Shown here piece by piece: positions 5,081-14,137 of a stretch of 22,997 nucleotides of DNA. The translations under genes were made by a program, and so were the position numbers. The notes below the pieces were generated by a model. It was not told the origin of the DNA. It did no database searches and saw only the letters and a list, made by a program, of their open reading frames with translations. Location of the stretch: the NCBI GenBank assembly GCA_910586025.1, contig CAJUIO010000010.1, positions 1 through 22,997 on the forward strand, read 5' to 3'. Source of the stretch: an uncultured Lachnospiraceae bacterium. GTDB lineage: Bacteria > Bacillota > Clostridia > Lachnospirales > Lachnospiraceae. Within the stretch, counting starts at the first letter, position 1; each line of letters starts with the position of its first letter.

Positions 5081-7015
5081 CTATCTGCCTTCCCTGATTT
5101 TAACCTGAGCGACATAATTTTTCAGATCCTCGGCCTGAGCCAGGGACTTGGCTGCCATCTCGTCATTTCTGTTTGCAATGTCCTGGAGGGCCAGGAGACT
5201 GCCGTTTGCGTTTTCAACCGCATCAGACTGCTCTTTCACCGTATCGGACAGCCGCCCGGAAATGTCCCTGTACTGCTGGGTGAGACCCGAAATTTCCTGG
5301 AAGGTCCTGGCCGTCTGGTTTGCAGTATTAAGGCCGACCGTAATTGTCTCGGCCGATCTTTCGATCAGCCTTCCTGTCTCCTGCAGCGCTTCGGCGGTCT
5401 GCCTGGAAAGCTGTCTGATCTCCCCCGCGACCACGGAGAAGCCCTTGCCCGCCTCCCCGGCCCTGGAGGCCTCCACGGAGGCATTCAGCGAAAGAAGATT
5501 GGTCTGGCGTGAAATTTTATCCATCATCCGGCTGACATTTGAGATCTCATTGACGGCATCATGAATCTGGGACATGGCATCCAGCATGTTCTGCATATAG
5601 CCGCTTCCCTGGTCCGCCTTCTGCGTCGCCTGCTGAGCGCACTGCTCGATCTGCAGCACGTTTTCCCGGTTCTTATCTATGGACGAGACAATCGCCCCCA
5701 TATTGCGCTCCATATCCTGAAGCACGTCCGTCTGCTCTCTGGCTCCGGCAAGAAGCTGCCTTGCATTGTCCGATACCTCCACGGACGACTGATTCATTCT
5801 CACCATGGTTCTGTTCAGGGCATCTGTTATGTTGCCCAGCGAATCCCGAATAGAGGAAAAATCCCCCCGGAAATCATCCGGAACCTTCACGGCATAATTT
5901 CCCCCCGCAAGCATGCTGAGACAGGATTCAATATCCTGTATGTAATGTTTTAAGCTGGCAATCGTGCTGGCGAGAGCTTCCGTCAGGATACTGGTCTCGT
6001 CATCATTTCGGGACAGGACGACCTCGTCCGTCAGATTCCCGTCCGAGAGCGCCTGCAGTCTTGCAGTGGCGGCAGCCAGCGGATCCGAAATCTTTCTGGA
6101 TACAGGCACCATGACCACGGCGGCAGCCACCAGCAGAATGACGGACAAAAGCCCGGAAAGAGCCACACACACATATGTGGTACTCATAAACTCTATTCTC
6201 GGCGCATACAGAAATAAAGCCCAGTTGGTTCCCGGAATAGGCGAATATCCCGTATAATACTCCATATATCCGATCCTGTTGCCCAGCCTCATCTTCTTGG
6301 ATCCGATCTGAAAAGCGGTAATCTTTTGGAAGTCCTGCGCATTCTCCGCTCCGGGATACATGTCGTAAACATTGGCTTTGTCAATGATGTTCTGAACATT
6401 CCTGTCTCCGATGACATCTCCGCTTTCATTAATAATGCAGGCGCTTCCGGTATCTCCCAATACCAGAGGACTTAAGACATCGTTGAGAATATCATATTTG
6501 TAGCTTCCGATCAGATATCCGCCGACTTCCCCGTCTCTTTTCAGCGGAGCGCCCACGCACAGCTGCAGCATATTTCCGTCGTAGTACGGCTCCCCTATGG
6601 TTATATTGCCGGTCTGGGTCATCAGGGAAAAATATTTCGTATCCGATACGGAGGAGGGAGCCGCAGTATCGCCGTAAAGCTTCCTCCCCGACTCATCATA
6701 AGCGGCCAGCCAGACGAATTCTATCTGAAGCCTGATATCCTGAAAACGCTCATCCTTCTTTTCCACGGAAACGGATTCATCAAGAAAGATATCCTCCGTG
6801 GAAAAATTGTACATTCTCTCTGTGAGAAGGTGGAGATTCGAGCTCACATTCTGCGCCGCAATTCTCGCCGCAATCTGCATATTGTCCAGCTGTATGGCAT
6901 CCGTGGAACGGACGCTTCCCTTAAACATGATTGTGGTGACCAAAATTGTAACCAGAATTGCGGCAGTCATAACATAGAAAATTATTTTGTGTTTCAGATC
7001 GTGGTAATTCTTCAT
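5081..7015 (-). CDS. Methyl-accepting chemotaxis protein with extracellular Cache-like sensor
   Basis: This 644-residue receptor has a first membrane helix at about 10-31, an extracellular region of some 245 residues consistent with a dCache sensor, a second helix at about 279-303, a HAMP domain to about 357 and a long cytoplasmic coiled coil. The conserved signalling tip is near 500-540 (NASVEASRAGEAGKGF, then SVVAGEIRQLS), which contacts CheA and CheW. No C-terminal pentapeptide for CheR/CheB docking is seen. AAGGAG precedes the ATG. It follows rsgA by 23 bases, and no separate promoter is obvious in that gap. It is paired with the flavin lipoprotein just downstream. The ligand is unknown. 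Confidence 0.92.
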   Translation of the reverse strand: MKNYHDLKHKIIFYVMTAAILVTILVTTIMFKGSVRSTDAIQLDNMQIAARIAAQNVSSNLHLLTERMYNFSTEDIFLDESVSVEKKDERFQDIRLQIEFVWLAAYDESGRKLYGDTAAPSSVSDTKYFSLMTQTGNITIGEPYYDGNMLQLCVGAPLKRDGEVGGYLIGSYKYDILNDVLSPLVLGDTGSACIINESGDVIGDRNVQNIIDKANVYDMYPGAENAQDFQKITAFQIGSKKMRLGNRIGYMEYYTGYSPIPGTNWALFLYAPRIEFMSTTYVCVALSGLLSVILLVAAAVVMVPVSRKISDPLAAATARLQALSDGNLTDEVVLSRNDDETSILTEALASTIASLKHYIQDIESCLSMLAGGNYAVKVPDDFRGDFSSIRDSLGNITDALNRTMVRMNQSSVEVSDNARQLLAGAREQTDVLQDMERNMGAIVSSIDKNRENVLQIEQCAQQATQKADQGSGYMQNMLDAMSQIHDAVNEISNVSRMMDKISRQTNLLSLNASVEASRAGEAGKGFSVVAGEIRQLSRQTAEALQETGRLIERSAETITVGLNTANQTARTFQEISGLTQQYRDISGRLSDTVKEQSDAVENANGSLLALQDIANRNDEMAAKSLAQAEDLKNYVAQVKIREGR

Positions 7016-7038
7016 AGCAAAACTCCTTGTAGCTTAAT

Positions 7039-7929
7039 TTAATATTTTCTTCTGCTTTTCAGCTCTTCGTACAAAAGCACATAATTATCATAGCGGACCC
7101 GGCTGATCCTTCCCTCCGCAAGCGCCTGCCTGACTCCGCAGGACGGCTCTCTGATATGGGAACAGCCCCTGAATCTGCAGTTCTGCGCACAGGGTGCGAA
7201 CTCCGCATAATACCCGCAAAGCTCCTCCTTTTCCATATCTCCGATACTGAGCGAGGTAAAGCCCGGCGTATCGCAGATAAAGGTATTTTCCCCAAGCGCA
7301 AAAAGCTGGGCGTGTCTTGTGGTGTGCTTCCCCCTCTCGATTTTGCGGCTGATCTCTCCTGTCTCCATATTCGCCTGGGGATAAAGCCTGTTCACAATCG
7401 TGGATTTTCCCACGCCGCTTGGCCCGGCCAGCACGGTTGTCTTTCCCTCAAGACACTCCGCAAGCTCCGAAAAGCCCTCTCCCGCGATCCCGCTCACAAA
7501 AATAACCCGGCAGCCGCAGCCCTCATAGGCCGCAAGCAGCTCCCCCCTCTCCTGTTCGGAAGCCAGATCCTTCTTATTAAAGCAGATCACACACGGGAGC
7601 GACTGCCTTTTCACATTAATCAGAAAACGATCCAGCAGATTATAATTAGGATCAGGCTTTACGATCGCAAAGATCACAAGAGCCTGATCCACATTCGCCA
7701 CTGCCGGACGCACCAGCTCATTGCTTCTTGGAAGAATTTCCACAATATTTCCCGCGGGCATTTCCGGTGCGGCCTCCGTATCTTCCGTGATTTCTACCTC
7801 CACCAGATCCCCCACAAGAGGCTTTATCTGCTCCTTCCTGAAAATCCCCCTTGCCTTACATTCCACCAGTCCCTGCTTTGTATATACATAATAAAAACCG
7901 GCGATTCCTTTCATGATCTTTCCCTGCAT
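7039..7929 (-). CDS. rsgA: Ribosome small subunit-dependent GTPase RsgA
   Basis: The 296-residue protein is a circularly permuted GTPase that helps late maturation of the 30S subunit. An N-terminal OB-fold is followed by G4 (NKKD, 118-121), then G1 (GPSGVGKS, 169-176), G2 (HTT, 202-204) and G3 (DTPG, 220-223). The C-terminal zinc site is C251, C256, H258 and C264. All diagnostic residues are present. The start at 7929 is 17 bases after the kinase stop. A second ATG five codons later is also possible. In many Clostridia rpe and a thiamine pyrophosphokinase gene follow rsgA; here a chemoreceptor follows instead. Confidence 0.96.
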   Translation of the reverse strand: MQGKIMKGIAGFYYVYTKQGLVECKARGIFRKEQIKPLVGDLVEVEITEDTEAAPEMPAGNIVEILPRSNELVRPAVANVDQALVIFAIVKPDPNYNLLDRFLINVKRQSLPCVICFNKKDLASEQERGELLAAYEGCGCRVIFVSGIAGEGFSELAECLEGKTTVLAGPSGVGKSTIVNRLYPQANMETGEISRKIERGKHTTRHAQLFALGENTFICDTPGFTSLSIGDMEKEELCGYYAEFAPCAQNCRFRGCSHIREPSCGVRQALAEGRISRVRYDNYVLLYEELKSRRKY

Positions 7930-7946
7930 GTCTCTCTGACGCTCCT

Positions 7947-10136
7947 CTATTCCTGCACGAAATTAACCACCCGGCGGACCTCCTTGTCTTCCACAGATCC
8001 CTCTGTCGTGGTTACTGAACCGTCTTCATTGGTAACGCTGCTTGCTTCCGTCACATTCTGATATTGCAGTAAAATAACACCGGTTCCAACCTTGATTCCC
8101 GTAATATTCTGCTGCGGTATCGGAAAATCGGAAGACTGCGTGCTGAGCAGCTGTGTTCCGTCATCCGCCGTGAGAGTGACTGTCACAAGCGTTCCGGCTT
8201 TGTATTTTGGATCTTCTTCCTGAGTAGGGGATGGTATGCCTTCTGAAAAACGATAGGTTGCCTGTGCCGGCCCCAGGCTGATGCTGAAATCAACCACCGT
8301 TCCGGCTTCCACAAAAGAGCCTACAGAATAGCTCTGATAACAAACAAGGCCGGAGAGCGAGGCATCCTCATGGTTCACCTCCGACACGGCACCCGGTTCC
8401 AGTCCCGCCTCGATCAGCAGGCTGGTTGCCTCCATCTCGTCAACCCGCATGATATCCGGAACCCTTACCTTGGCATTCTCCACTCCCTTACTGATCCGTA
8501 TGGTGACCGCAGTTCCTGCCGGCGCTTTGGTCCCCGCCTCCGGGGACTGTGTAATAATACTTCCTTCTTTTATATACTGGTCATACCCTTCCGTCTCGTT
8601 CACCACAAAGCCCTTCTGTTCCAGGCTGGATACGCCCTCCGCCCTGGTTACGCCCACCACGTCAGGCACCTCCACACCCTCGGAACCGGAGCTGACCGTG
8701 AGGATCACGTTGGTGCCCTCCTCGATCATAGTGCCCGGATTTACACTGGAATTCATGACAATTCCCTGCTCGTACTCCGCACTCTCCTGATACTGGATCT
8801 CCGGAGTCAGATTCAGATTAAGGAGCGCTATCTTCACATCGTCTATCTTTTCTCCCACCACCTGAATCATCTCCACCTCAGGCTTCTTTTCCTCCTCCTG
8901 GGTGGTCTCCTCCTTCTCCTGCTTCGGAAAATCAAATTCAAAGAGCCCGAAGGCACGGCCGACCAGAAACAGCACGACGCAGCCGATGAGAACCGCCGCA
9001 AGAACCGCAAGGATCGTGGTCAGGCGCTCCATGCCGGAGCTGTAGCTTTCGTCATCCTCATCGTCGTCCTCCTCATCCTCTTCGTAGTACTCGTATTCGT
9101 ACTCCTCCTCATCCTCTTCGTCCTCGTCCTCTTCCTCCTCCACCGCGTATCTTCTCCCGGCGTTCCTTTGCACATCCTTTTCCCTTCGCAGGTGCATGGC
9201 CTCCTCCATGGAATCTCTGTGCTCGGACTGACGCTTGATCTGCACCATTTCCCGATCCGTGATGGTACGGGTGGATGCCTCCTCGTCCGAATCCACCACC
9301 TTCACGAAATCCTCGTCCGGCGTCATCAGTGATCTTTTCAGATCCACGATCAGCTCGCCCATGGACTGATATCTCCTGTCAGGGCTTTTCTGACAGCATT
9401 TGAACACGATCTGCTCCACGCTGATGGGAATCTCGGAGACATATTCCCTGGGTGAGGGCATTTCCTCCTGTATATGCTTGATTGCGATCGCCACCGTGGT
9501 CTCGCCGTTAAAGGGCACCCGCCCTGTGAGCATCTCAAACATGGTGACACCCAGAGAATAAATATCGCTCTTTTCATCCGAATAGCCGCCTCTGGCCTGT
9601 TCCGGAGAGGTGTAATGCACAGAACCCATCACATTGGAGGTAATCGTGTTGCTGGTAGCCGCCTTGGCAATCCCGAAGTCCGTAACCTTGACCTTGCCCT
9701 CCTTGGAAATGATAATGTTCTGGGGCTTGATATCCCTGTGTATAATATGATTGTTGTGCGCCGCCTCGATACCCATACTGACCTGTATGGCAATACTGAC
9801 GGCCTCCTTCACGGACAGGCGGGCTTTCTTTTCAATGTACTTTTTGAGAGTGATCCCCTCCACCAGCTCCATGACAATAAAATAAATTCCGTCCTCTTCC
9901 CCCACGTCATATACGTTGACAATGTTAGGATGCATCAGACCTGCCGCAGCCTGCGCCTCTATTCTGAATTTGGAGACAAAATTGGCGTTCTCGCTGAATT
10001 CCTGCTTCAGCACCTTCACCGCCACAAAACGATTCAGCTTGTGATCCTTTGCCTTATACACATCGGACATCCCGCCGGTACCGATCTTCTCTAAAATTTC
10101 GTATCTGTCCCCGATTATCATTCCAACCTTTATCAT
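7947..10136 (-). CDS. prkC: PASTA-domain Ser/Thr protein kinase (PrkC/StkP type)
   Basis: This 729-residue membrane kinase has an N-terminal Hanks-type kinase domain with the glycine loop GTGGMS, Lys41, HRDIKPQN (catalytic Asp135) and DFG at 153-155. It also has a Thr/Ser-rich activation loop, a strongly acidic linker at 331-364 and one membrane helix at about 372-396. About three extracellular PASTA repeats (roughly 421-484, 487-552 and 556-624) are followed by a further domain to the C-terminus. PASTA repeats bind muropeptides or lipid II, and the kinase controls cell-wall metabolism, growth and spore germination. It starts five bases after the partner phosphatase gene. The acidic Glu/Asp/Tyr tract just before the membrane is unusually dense. 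Confidence 0.96.
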   Translation of the reverse strand: MIKVGMIIGDRYEILEKIGTGGMSDVYKAKDHKLNRFVAVKVLKQEFSENANFVSKFRIEAQAAAGLMHPNIVNVYDVGEEDGIYFIVMELVEGITLKKYIEKKARLSVKEAVSIAIQVSMGIEAAHNNHIIHRDIKPQNIIISKEGKVKVTDFGIAKAATSNTITSNVMGSVHYTSPEQARGGYSDEKSDIYSLGVTMFEMLTGRVPFNGETTVAIAIKHIQEEMPSPREYVSEIPISVEQIVFKCCQKSPDRRYQSMGELIVDLKRSLMTPDEDFVKVVDSDEEASTRTITDREMVQIKRQSEHRDSMEEAMHLRREKDVQRNAGRRYAVEEEEDEDEEDEEEYEYEYYEEDEEDDDEDDESYSSGMERLTTILAVLAAVLIGCVVLFLVGRAFGLFEFDFPKQEKEETTQEEEKKPEVEMIQVVGEKIDDVKIALLNLNLTPEIQYQESAEYEQGIVMNSSVNPGTMIEEGTNVILTVSSGSEGVEVPDVVGVTRAEGVSSLEQKGFVVNETEGYDQYIKEGSIITQSPEAGTKAPAGTAVTIRISKGVENAKVRVPDIMRVDEMEATSLLIEAGLEPGAVSEVNHEDASLSGLVCYQSYSVGSFVEAGTVVDFSISLGPAQATYRFSEGIPSPTQEEDPKYKAGTLVTVTLTADDGTQLLSTQSSDFPIPQQNITGIKVGTGVILLQYQNVTEASSVTNEDGSVTTTEGSVEDKEVRRVVNFVQE

Positions 10137-10141
10137 ATTTC

Positions 10142-10879
10142 TCAGCCCTCTCTGGCAAACGCGTCTATTACGATCACCGTGATATTATCCTTGCCGCCGT
10201 TTTGATTTGCGGCCTCCACCAGCCTGTCTGCACGCTCCTCCATGGTGCCCTGTCCCTTCAAAATGCCTTCGATCTCCTCATCCTCCAGCATATTTGTCAG
10301 CCCGTCAGAGCACATGAGTACAATCTCGCCGCTTTTCAGCTCCTCGTGGAAAAAATCAATCTCTATGGTATCCCTGGCACCGATGGCCCTGGTAATTATA
10401 TTCTTATCCGGATGATTTCTTGCCTCTTCCCTTCCGATTCCTCCCATGCGGACCATTTCCTCCACCAGGGAATGATCCCTTGTAATCTGACGGATCTTGT
10501 CGCCCACAATATACAGTCTGCTGTCGCCCACATTGGCCACCTGCAGATATTTCCCCAGACAGGCCGCCACCACAATGGTGGTTCCCATGCCGTAGAGACT
10601 GCTGTCCTCCCTGGCCCGCATCCTGATCTGGTCATTCGCCACCCGGATGGCCTTGCTCAAAATACGAATCGGGCTCTTCTCAAAGCAGCCCCGTATTTCC
10701 CTCACCACGGTTTCCACCGTGCATTTCGAGGCATAATCTCCCGCATTATGTCCTCCCATCCCGTCTGCGACAATATAGACATTGGGAAGATTCCCCACCG
10801 GCTCATCCGATGCAAACACAAAATCCTGATTCAGTTTTCTTTTTTTGCCAATATCCGTTACAGAAAAGGATTTTATCAC
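10142..10879 (-). CDS. prpC: PP2C-family Ser/Thr protein phosphatase, partner of the PASTA kinase
   Basis: The 245-residue protein is a metal-dependent PP2C phosphatase that reverses the kinase encoded immediately downstream. Metal-binding and signature motifs are present: ADGMGGHNAGD (Asp39), NVGDSR (Asp119), CSDGL (Asp192) and GGKDN (Asp231). I chose the GTG at 10879, since AGGAGG lies seven bases upstream, the start is two bases after the rlmN stop, and family members begin with this short lead-in before GKKRKLNQD. The frame is open 15 codons further upstream inside rlmN, but those residues do not look family-like. Confidence 0.95.
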   Translation of the reverse strand: MIKSFSVTDIGKKRKLNQDFVFASDEPVGNLPNVYIVADGMGGHNAGDYASKCTVETVVREIRGCFEKSPIRILSKAIRVANDQIRMRAREDSSLYGMGTTIVVAACLGKYLQVANVGDSRLYIVGDKIRQITRDHSLVEEMVRMGGIGREEARNHPDKNIITRAIGARDTIEIDFFHEELKSGEIVLMCSDGLTNMLEDEEIEGILKGQGTMEERADRLVEAANQNGGKDNITVIVIDAFAREG

Positions 10880-10881
10880 TT

Positions 10882-11979
10882 TTATACCTCCTGCACACCG
10901 CCGGCTCTGCCCGTGGCAGTGCACCTGTCAGGAGCAGCCTCCTGCTGCAGCGTCCGTTCTTTCTGTCTGCGCCTGAGCTGCCCGCAGGCGCCGTCAATGT
11001 CTCTTCCCATTTCCCTTCTTATAGTAACATTTATTCCATTTTTTTCAAGTTTATTTTTATACCTTATAATGTCTTCTCCCCGGGACTGCACAAAATCCCG
11101 CTCCTTTATGGGATTTACCGGGATCAGATTCACGTGACAGTTCATGGGGGAGAGAAGCCGTACAAGCTCTCCCGCATCCTCTAAGGTGTCGTTGATTCCG
11201 CCCACCAGGCTGTATTCAAAGGTAATCCGCCTGCCTGTCCTGTCAAAATAATAACGGCAGGCATCCATGAGCTCTTCAACGGAATACTTATTTGCGATGG
11301 GCATCAGTTTTTTTCTCTTTTCGTCCGTGGCCGCATGGAGAGACAGCGCCAGAGTGATCTGCAGCCCCTCCTTTGCCAGTCTCCTGATTCCCGGCACGAT
11401 TCCGCAGGTGGAGACTGTGACGTTTCTCTGACTGATATGTAAACCCTCCTCGTCGGTGAGAAGACGGATGAAGCAAAGAAGGTTATCGTAATTGTCAAGC
11501 GGCTCCCCGGTTCCCATCACCACCACGTTGGATACCCGCTCCCCGGAAAGAAGGGTGATGGCATAGATCTGGTCCAGCATCTCGGACGCAGTAAGGTTCC
11601 TTACAAGACCGTCCAGGCCGGAGGCGCAGAAAACACAGCCCATCCGGCAGCCCGCCTGGGAGGAAATGCACACGGAATTACCGTGCTTATACTTCATCCA
11701 CACGCTCTCCACCAGATTTCCGTCCGAGAGCTCAAAGAGATACTTTCTCGTTCCGTCTATGGCTGATTCCTGCTGGTCTGCCACCCGCAGAGCCGTATAC
11801 TCATACCTCTCCCGGCATTTTTCCCTGAGAGAGACCGGAATATTGGTCATCTCGTCAAAGCTTCGGGAAAGTCTGCGGTGCATCCATTCATAGAGCTGCT
11901 TTGCCCGAAAGGATTTCTCGCCCATCAGCTCCATGTCCCTCTTCAATTCTTCCAGAGTCATTGATTTAATATCCGTCAT
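10882..11979 (-). CDS. rlmN: Dual-specificity 23S rRNA A2503 / tRNA A37 C2-methyltransferase RlmN
   Basis: This 365-residue radical-SAM enzyme methylates C2 of A2503 in 23S rRNA and of A37 in some tRNAs. The iron-sulfur cluster motif is C111-x3-C115-x2-C118 (GCRMGCVFC). The C-terminal catalytic cysteine is C332 (DGACGQL). The GTGEP stretch near 156-160 belongs to SAM binding. About 25 residues after the conserved core (to VQEV) look like a non-conserved tail. The start at ATG 11979 follows rsmB by 12 bases, with only a moderate Shine-Dalgarno. Its stop is two bases from the phosphatase start, whose Shine-Dalgarno lies within the end of rlmN. Confidence 0.96.
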   Translation of the reverse strand: MTDIKSMTLEELKRDMELMGEKSFRAKQLYEWMHRRLSRSFDEMTNIPVSLREKCRERYEYTALRVADQQESAIDGTRKYLFELSDGNLVESVWMKYKHGNSVCISSQAGCRMGCVFCASGLDGLVRNLTASEMLDQIYAITLLSGERVSNVVVMGTGEPLDNYDNLLCFIRLLTDEEGLHISQRNVTVSTCGIVPGIRRLAKEGLQITLALSLHAATDEKRKKLMPIANKYSVEELMDACRYYFDRTGRRITFEYSLVGGINDTLEDAGELVRLLSPMNCHVNLIPVNPIKERDFVQSRGEDIIRYKNKLEKNGINVTIRREMGRDIDGACGQLRRRQKERTLQQEAAPDRCTATGRAGGVQEV

Positions 11980-11991
11980 ATCCGCTGCCTT

Positions 11992-13341
11992 TCAGTTATC
12001 GCGCACAAGTCTTGCCAGGAAAAAGCCGTCCGATTTGTGGATGCCCGGCAATAGCTGCAGCATTCCGCTCTCTCCCTCCCCGGAAAGCTCCTGGGGAAGA
12101 CAGGAAGAAAGACTTTCCAGATGAAAGGGGTAACGCTCAAGGAACCATCCGACATTCTCCTCATTCTCTCCGGGATTAATCGTACAGGTACTGTAGATCA
12201 GCACTCCTCCCGGCTTTACATACCGCCACACGGTGCCAAGGATCTGTCTTTGAAGCTTTGCAAGCTCCAAAAGGCTCTCCGGGGACATGCGGTATTTAAT
12301 ATCCTTTTTCCTTCCGATCACTCCAAGGCCCGAGCAGGGAAGATCCGCCAGAACCGCGTCGGCGCTCTCGATGTCTTCCTCCCGAAGCCTGCGGGCATCC
12401 CAGATAAGCGTTTCCACCCGGTCCGCACGCATTCTTCTACTATTATCCCGTATGAGCCCCGCTTTATACTCTGTCAGATCCCTGGCCGAAACAAAGCCCG
12501 ATTCTTTCAGCTTCTCCGCCGCATGAACGGCTTTTCCGCCGGGAGAAGCGCACACGTCGATGACTCTCTGCCCCGGACGGATCCCGGCTGCCTCGCACAC
12601 CAGCATGCTGCTGGTATCCTGCACCATGAAAAGACCTTCCGAAAAGCCGGGCAGAGAGGAAATTCCCTCCGCCCCTCTCAGCGTATATGCAAAAGGATGA
12701 TAAGGGTGGGGTTCCGCCGCCGCTCCCGTCTGTCTCATTCGGGAAATCAGCTCCTCTCTCTCCGGAGAGCCAAGCTCCTGCCGGATGCGGATCGTGACAG
12801 GTGCGGGAACCAGAAAGCTTTCCAGAATCCTCTCCGTCCTCTCCCTCCCCCTCTCCGAAAGGAGCTTCTCCACCAGCCAGAGGGGCACAGAGTATTTTAC
12901 CGACAAGAAGCCAACCGGCTCCTTCTCCTGATCCGGCCAGCAGATCCTGTCCCTGTTTCTCGCAATATTCCGCAGAACGCCGTTGACAAAGCCCGACAGA
13001 GACCGGAAGCCTCTCTTTCCCGCCAGCTTCACCGCTTCGTTGCACACCGCCGCATCCGGCACGGAATCCATAAAGAACAGCTGATACACCGAAAGGCGCA
13101 GCAGATTCCGGATAAACGGCTTCATGGAAGCCGCCGGCACCCGGGAAAACTGATCCAGGATATAATCAATCTGTATCCTTCTCTCCAGAGTTCCTTCCGT
13201 CACTCTCTTAAGAAAGGCCTTATCCCTTCCCGGCAGATAGTCGTATTTGTCCAGCACATCCCGCATCACCAGATGGCTGTAGCTTTCCTTTTCCGTTATT
13301 TCAAGCAGCATGTTCACTGCAAGCTCTCTCACATTCTCCAC
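11992..13341 (-). CDS. rsmB: 16S rRNA (cytosine967-C5)-methyltransferase RsmB
   Basis: The 449-residue protein carries an N-terminal NusB-like RNA-binding domain (about 1-130) and a C-terminal SAM-dependent m5C methyltransferase. Key motifs are CASPGGK (264-270, SAM binding), LPCSG with Cys336 (product release) and STCTINPGENE with Cys386 (catalytic nucleophile). Length is normal for the family. The start is GTG at 13341, six bases after AAGGAG. It follows the zinc peptidase gene by 48 bases and precedes rlmN by 12, so two rRNA methyltransferases are neighbours in the cluster. Confidence 0.96.
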   Translation of the reverse strand: MENVRELAVNMLLEITEKESYSHLVMRDVLDKYDYLPGRDKAFLKRVTEGTLERRIQIDYILDQFSRVPAASMKPFIRNLLRLSVYQLFFMDSVPDAAVCNEAVKLAGKRGFRSLSGFVNGVLRNIARNRDRICWPDQEKEPVGFLSVKYSVPLWLVEKLLSERGRERTERILESFLVPAPVTIRIRQELGSPEREELISRMRQTGAAAEPHPYHPFAYTLRGAEGISSLPGFSEGLFMVQDTSSMLVCEAAGIRPGQRVIDVCASPGGKAVHAAEKLKESGFVSARDLTEYKAGLIRDNSRRMRADRVETLIWDARRLREEDIESADAVLADLPCSGLGVIGRKKDIKYRMSPESLLELAKLQRQILGTVWRYVKPGGVLIYSTCTINPGENEENVGWFLERYPFHLESLSSCLPQELSGEGESGMLQLLPGIHKSDGFFLARLVRDN

Positions 13342-13389
13342 AAGGCACTCCTTCCGCCGGACCAGGCTCCTCAGTCCCGGCTCTCACTG

Positions 13390-14112
13390 TCAGTCGTCTC
13401 TTCTGCTCCTTCCCGAAAGGAGAATCAGGCGCAGAAGCTGCAAAATGGCAGAGGCCGCTGCCGCCACGTAGGTGAGGGCCGCCGCACCCAGGACTCTCTT
13501 GCAGTCGTCCACCTCGTCCCCGTTCATGATTCCATAATCTCCCAGCATGCGAAGGGCTCTGCCGGAGGCGTTAAACTCCACCGGCAAAGTCACGATCTGA
13601 AACAGCACCGCAAGAGAGAAAATCCAGATTCCAATCTGCACAAGGGAGAAGCTTCCTCCCCCGGGCAGGGCAAAATCAAGTCCCAGGACCAGTCCCAGAA
13701 TCACAAGGGGAAGTCCCAGCTTTGACCCTATATTGGCTGCGGGCACAAGGGCGGAACGGATTTTCAGGGGAGCATATCCCTTCTGGTGCTGCACTGCGTG
13801 TCCGCACTCGTGTGCGGCGACTCCGATAGCCGCCACGGACCTGGAGCCGTAGACAGAATCGGACAGGCGCAGCACCTTGTTCCTCGGGTCATAATGATCC
13901 GTCAGCTCTCCCGCGACATGCGCAACCTCAACGTCCCTGATCCCCGACATCTGCAAAATGCGCTCCGCCGCCTCAGCCCCTGTCATGCCGCTTCTGCACC
14001 GGACCCTCGAATATTTCCGGTAGGTGCTGTTCACCCGGGAGCTGGCCCACATACACAGCAGGGCTCCGATCACAACCAAAAGATAAGTAGGGTCAAAATA
14101 ATATCCAAACAT
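13390..14112 (-). CDS. Membrane neutral zinc metallopeptidase (YugP family)
   Basis: The 240-residue membrane protein has an N-terminal hydrophobic segment (about 8-24), the zinc-binding HECGH at 101-105, and a probable third ligand in LPVEFNAS (Glu179). Further membrane segments lie near 119-145, 157-176 and 209-232. It matches the Zn_peptidase_2/YugP family, whose substrates are not established. GGAGG precedes its ATG. It sits 25 bases after fmt, a position it often holds in Clostridia. That may mean co-expression with translation and processing genes, but gives no direct function. Confidence 0.9.
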   Translation of the reverse strand: MFGYYFDPTYLLVVIGALLCMWASSRVNSTYRKYSRVRCRSGMTGAEAAERILQMSGIRDVEVAHVAGELTDHYDPRNKVLRLSDSVYGSRSVAAIGVAAHECGHAVQHQKGYAPLKIRSALVPAANIGSKLGLPLVILGLVLGLDFALPGGGSFSLVQIGIWIFSLAVLFQIVTLPVEFNASGRALRMLGDYGIMNGDEVDDCKRVLGAAALTYVAAAASAILQLLRLILLSGRSRRDD

Positions 14113-14137
14113 ATATTTCTTCCTCCGTTTTCATCCA

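Noticed and set aside
12121..13725. A 534-codon open frame on the plus strand opposite rsmB
   Set aside because: It is a mirror of GC-rich coding DNA, rich in Arg, His, Ser and Pro, with no recognisable domain and no credible start.
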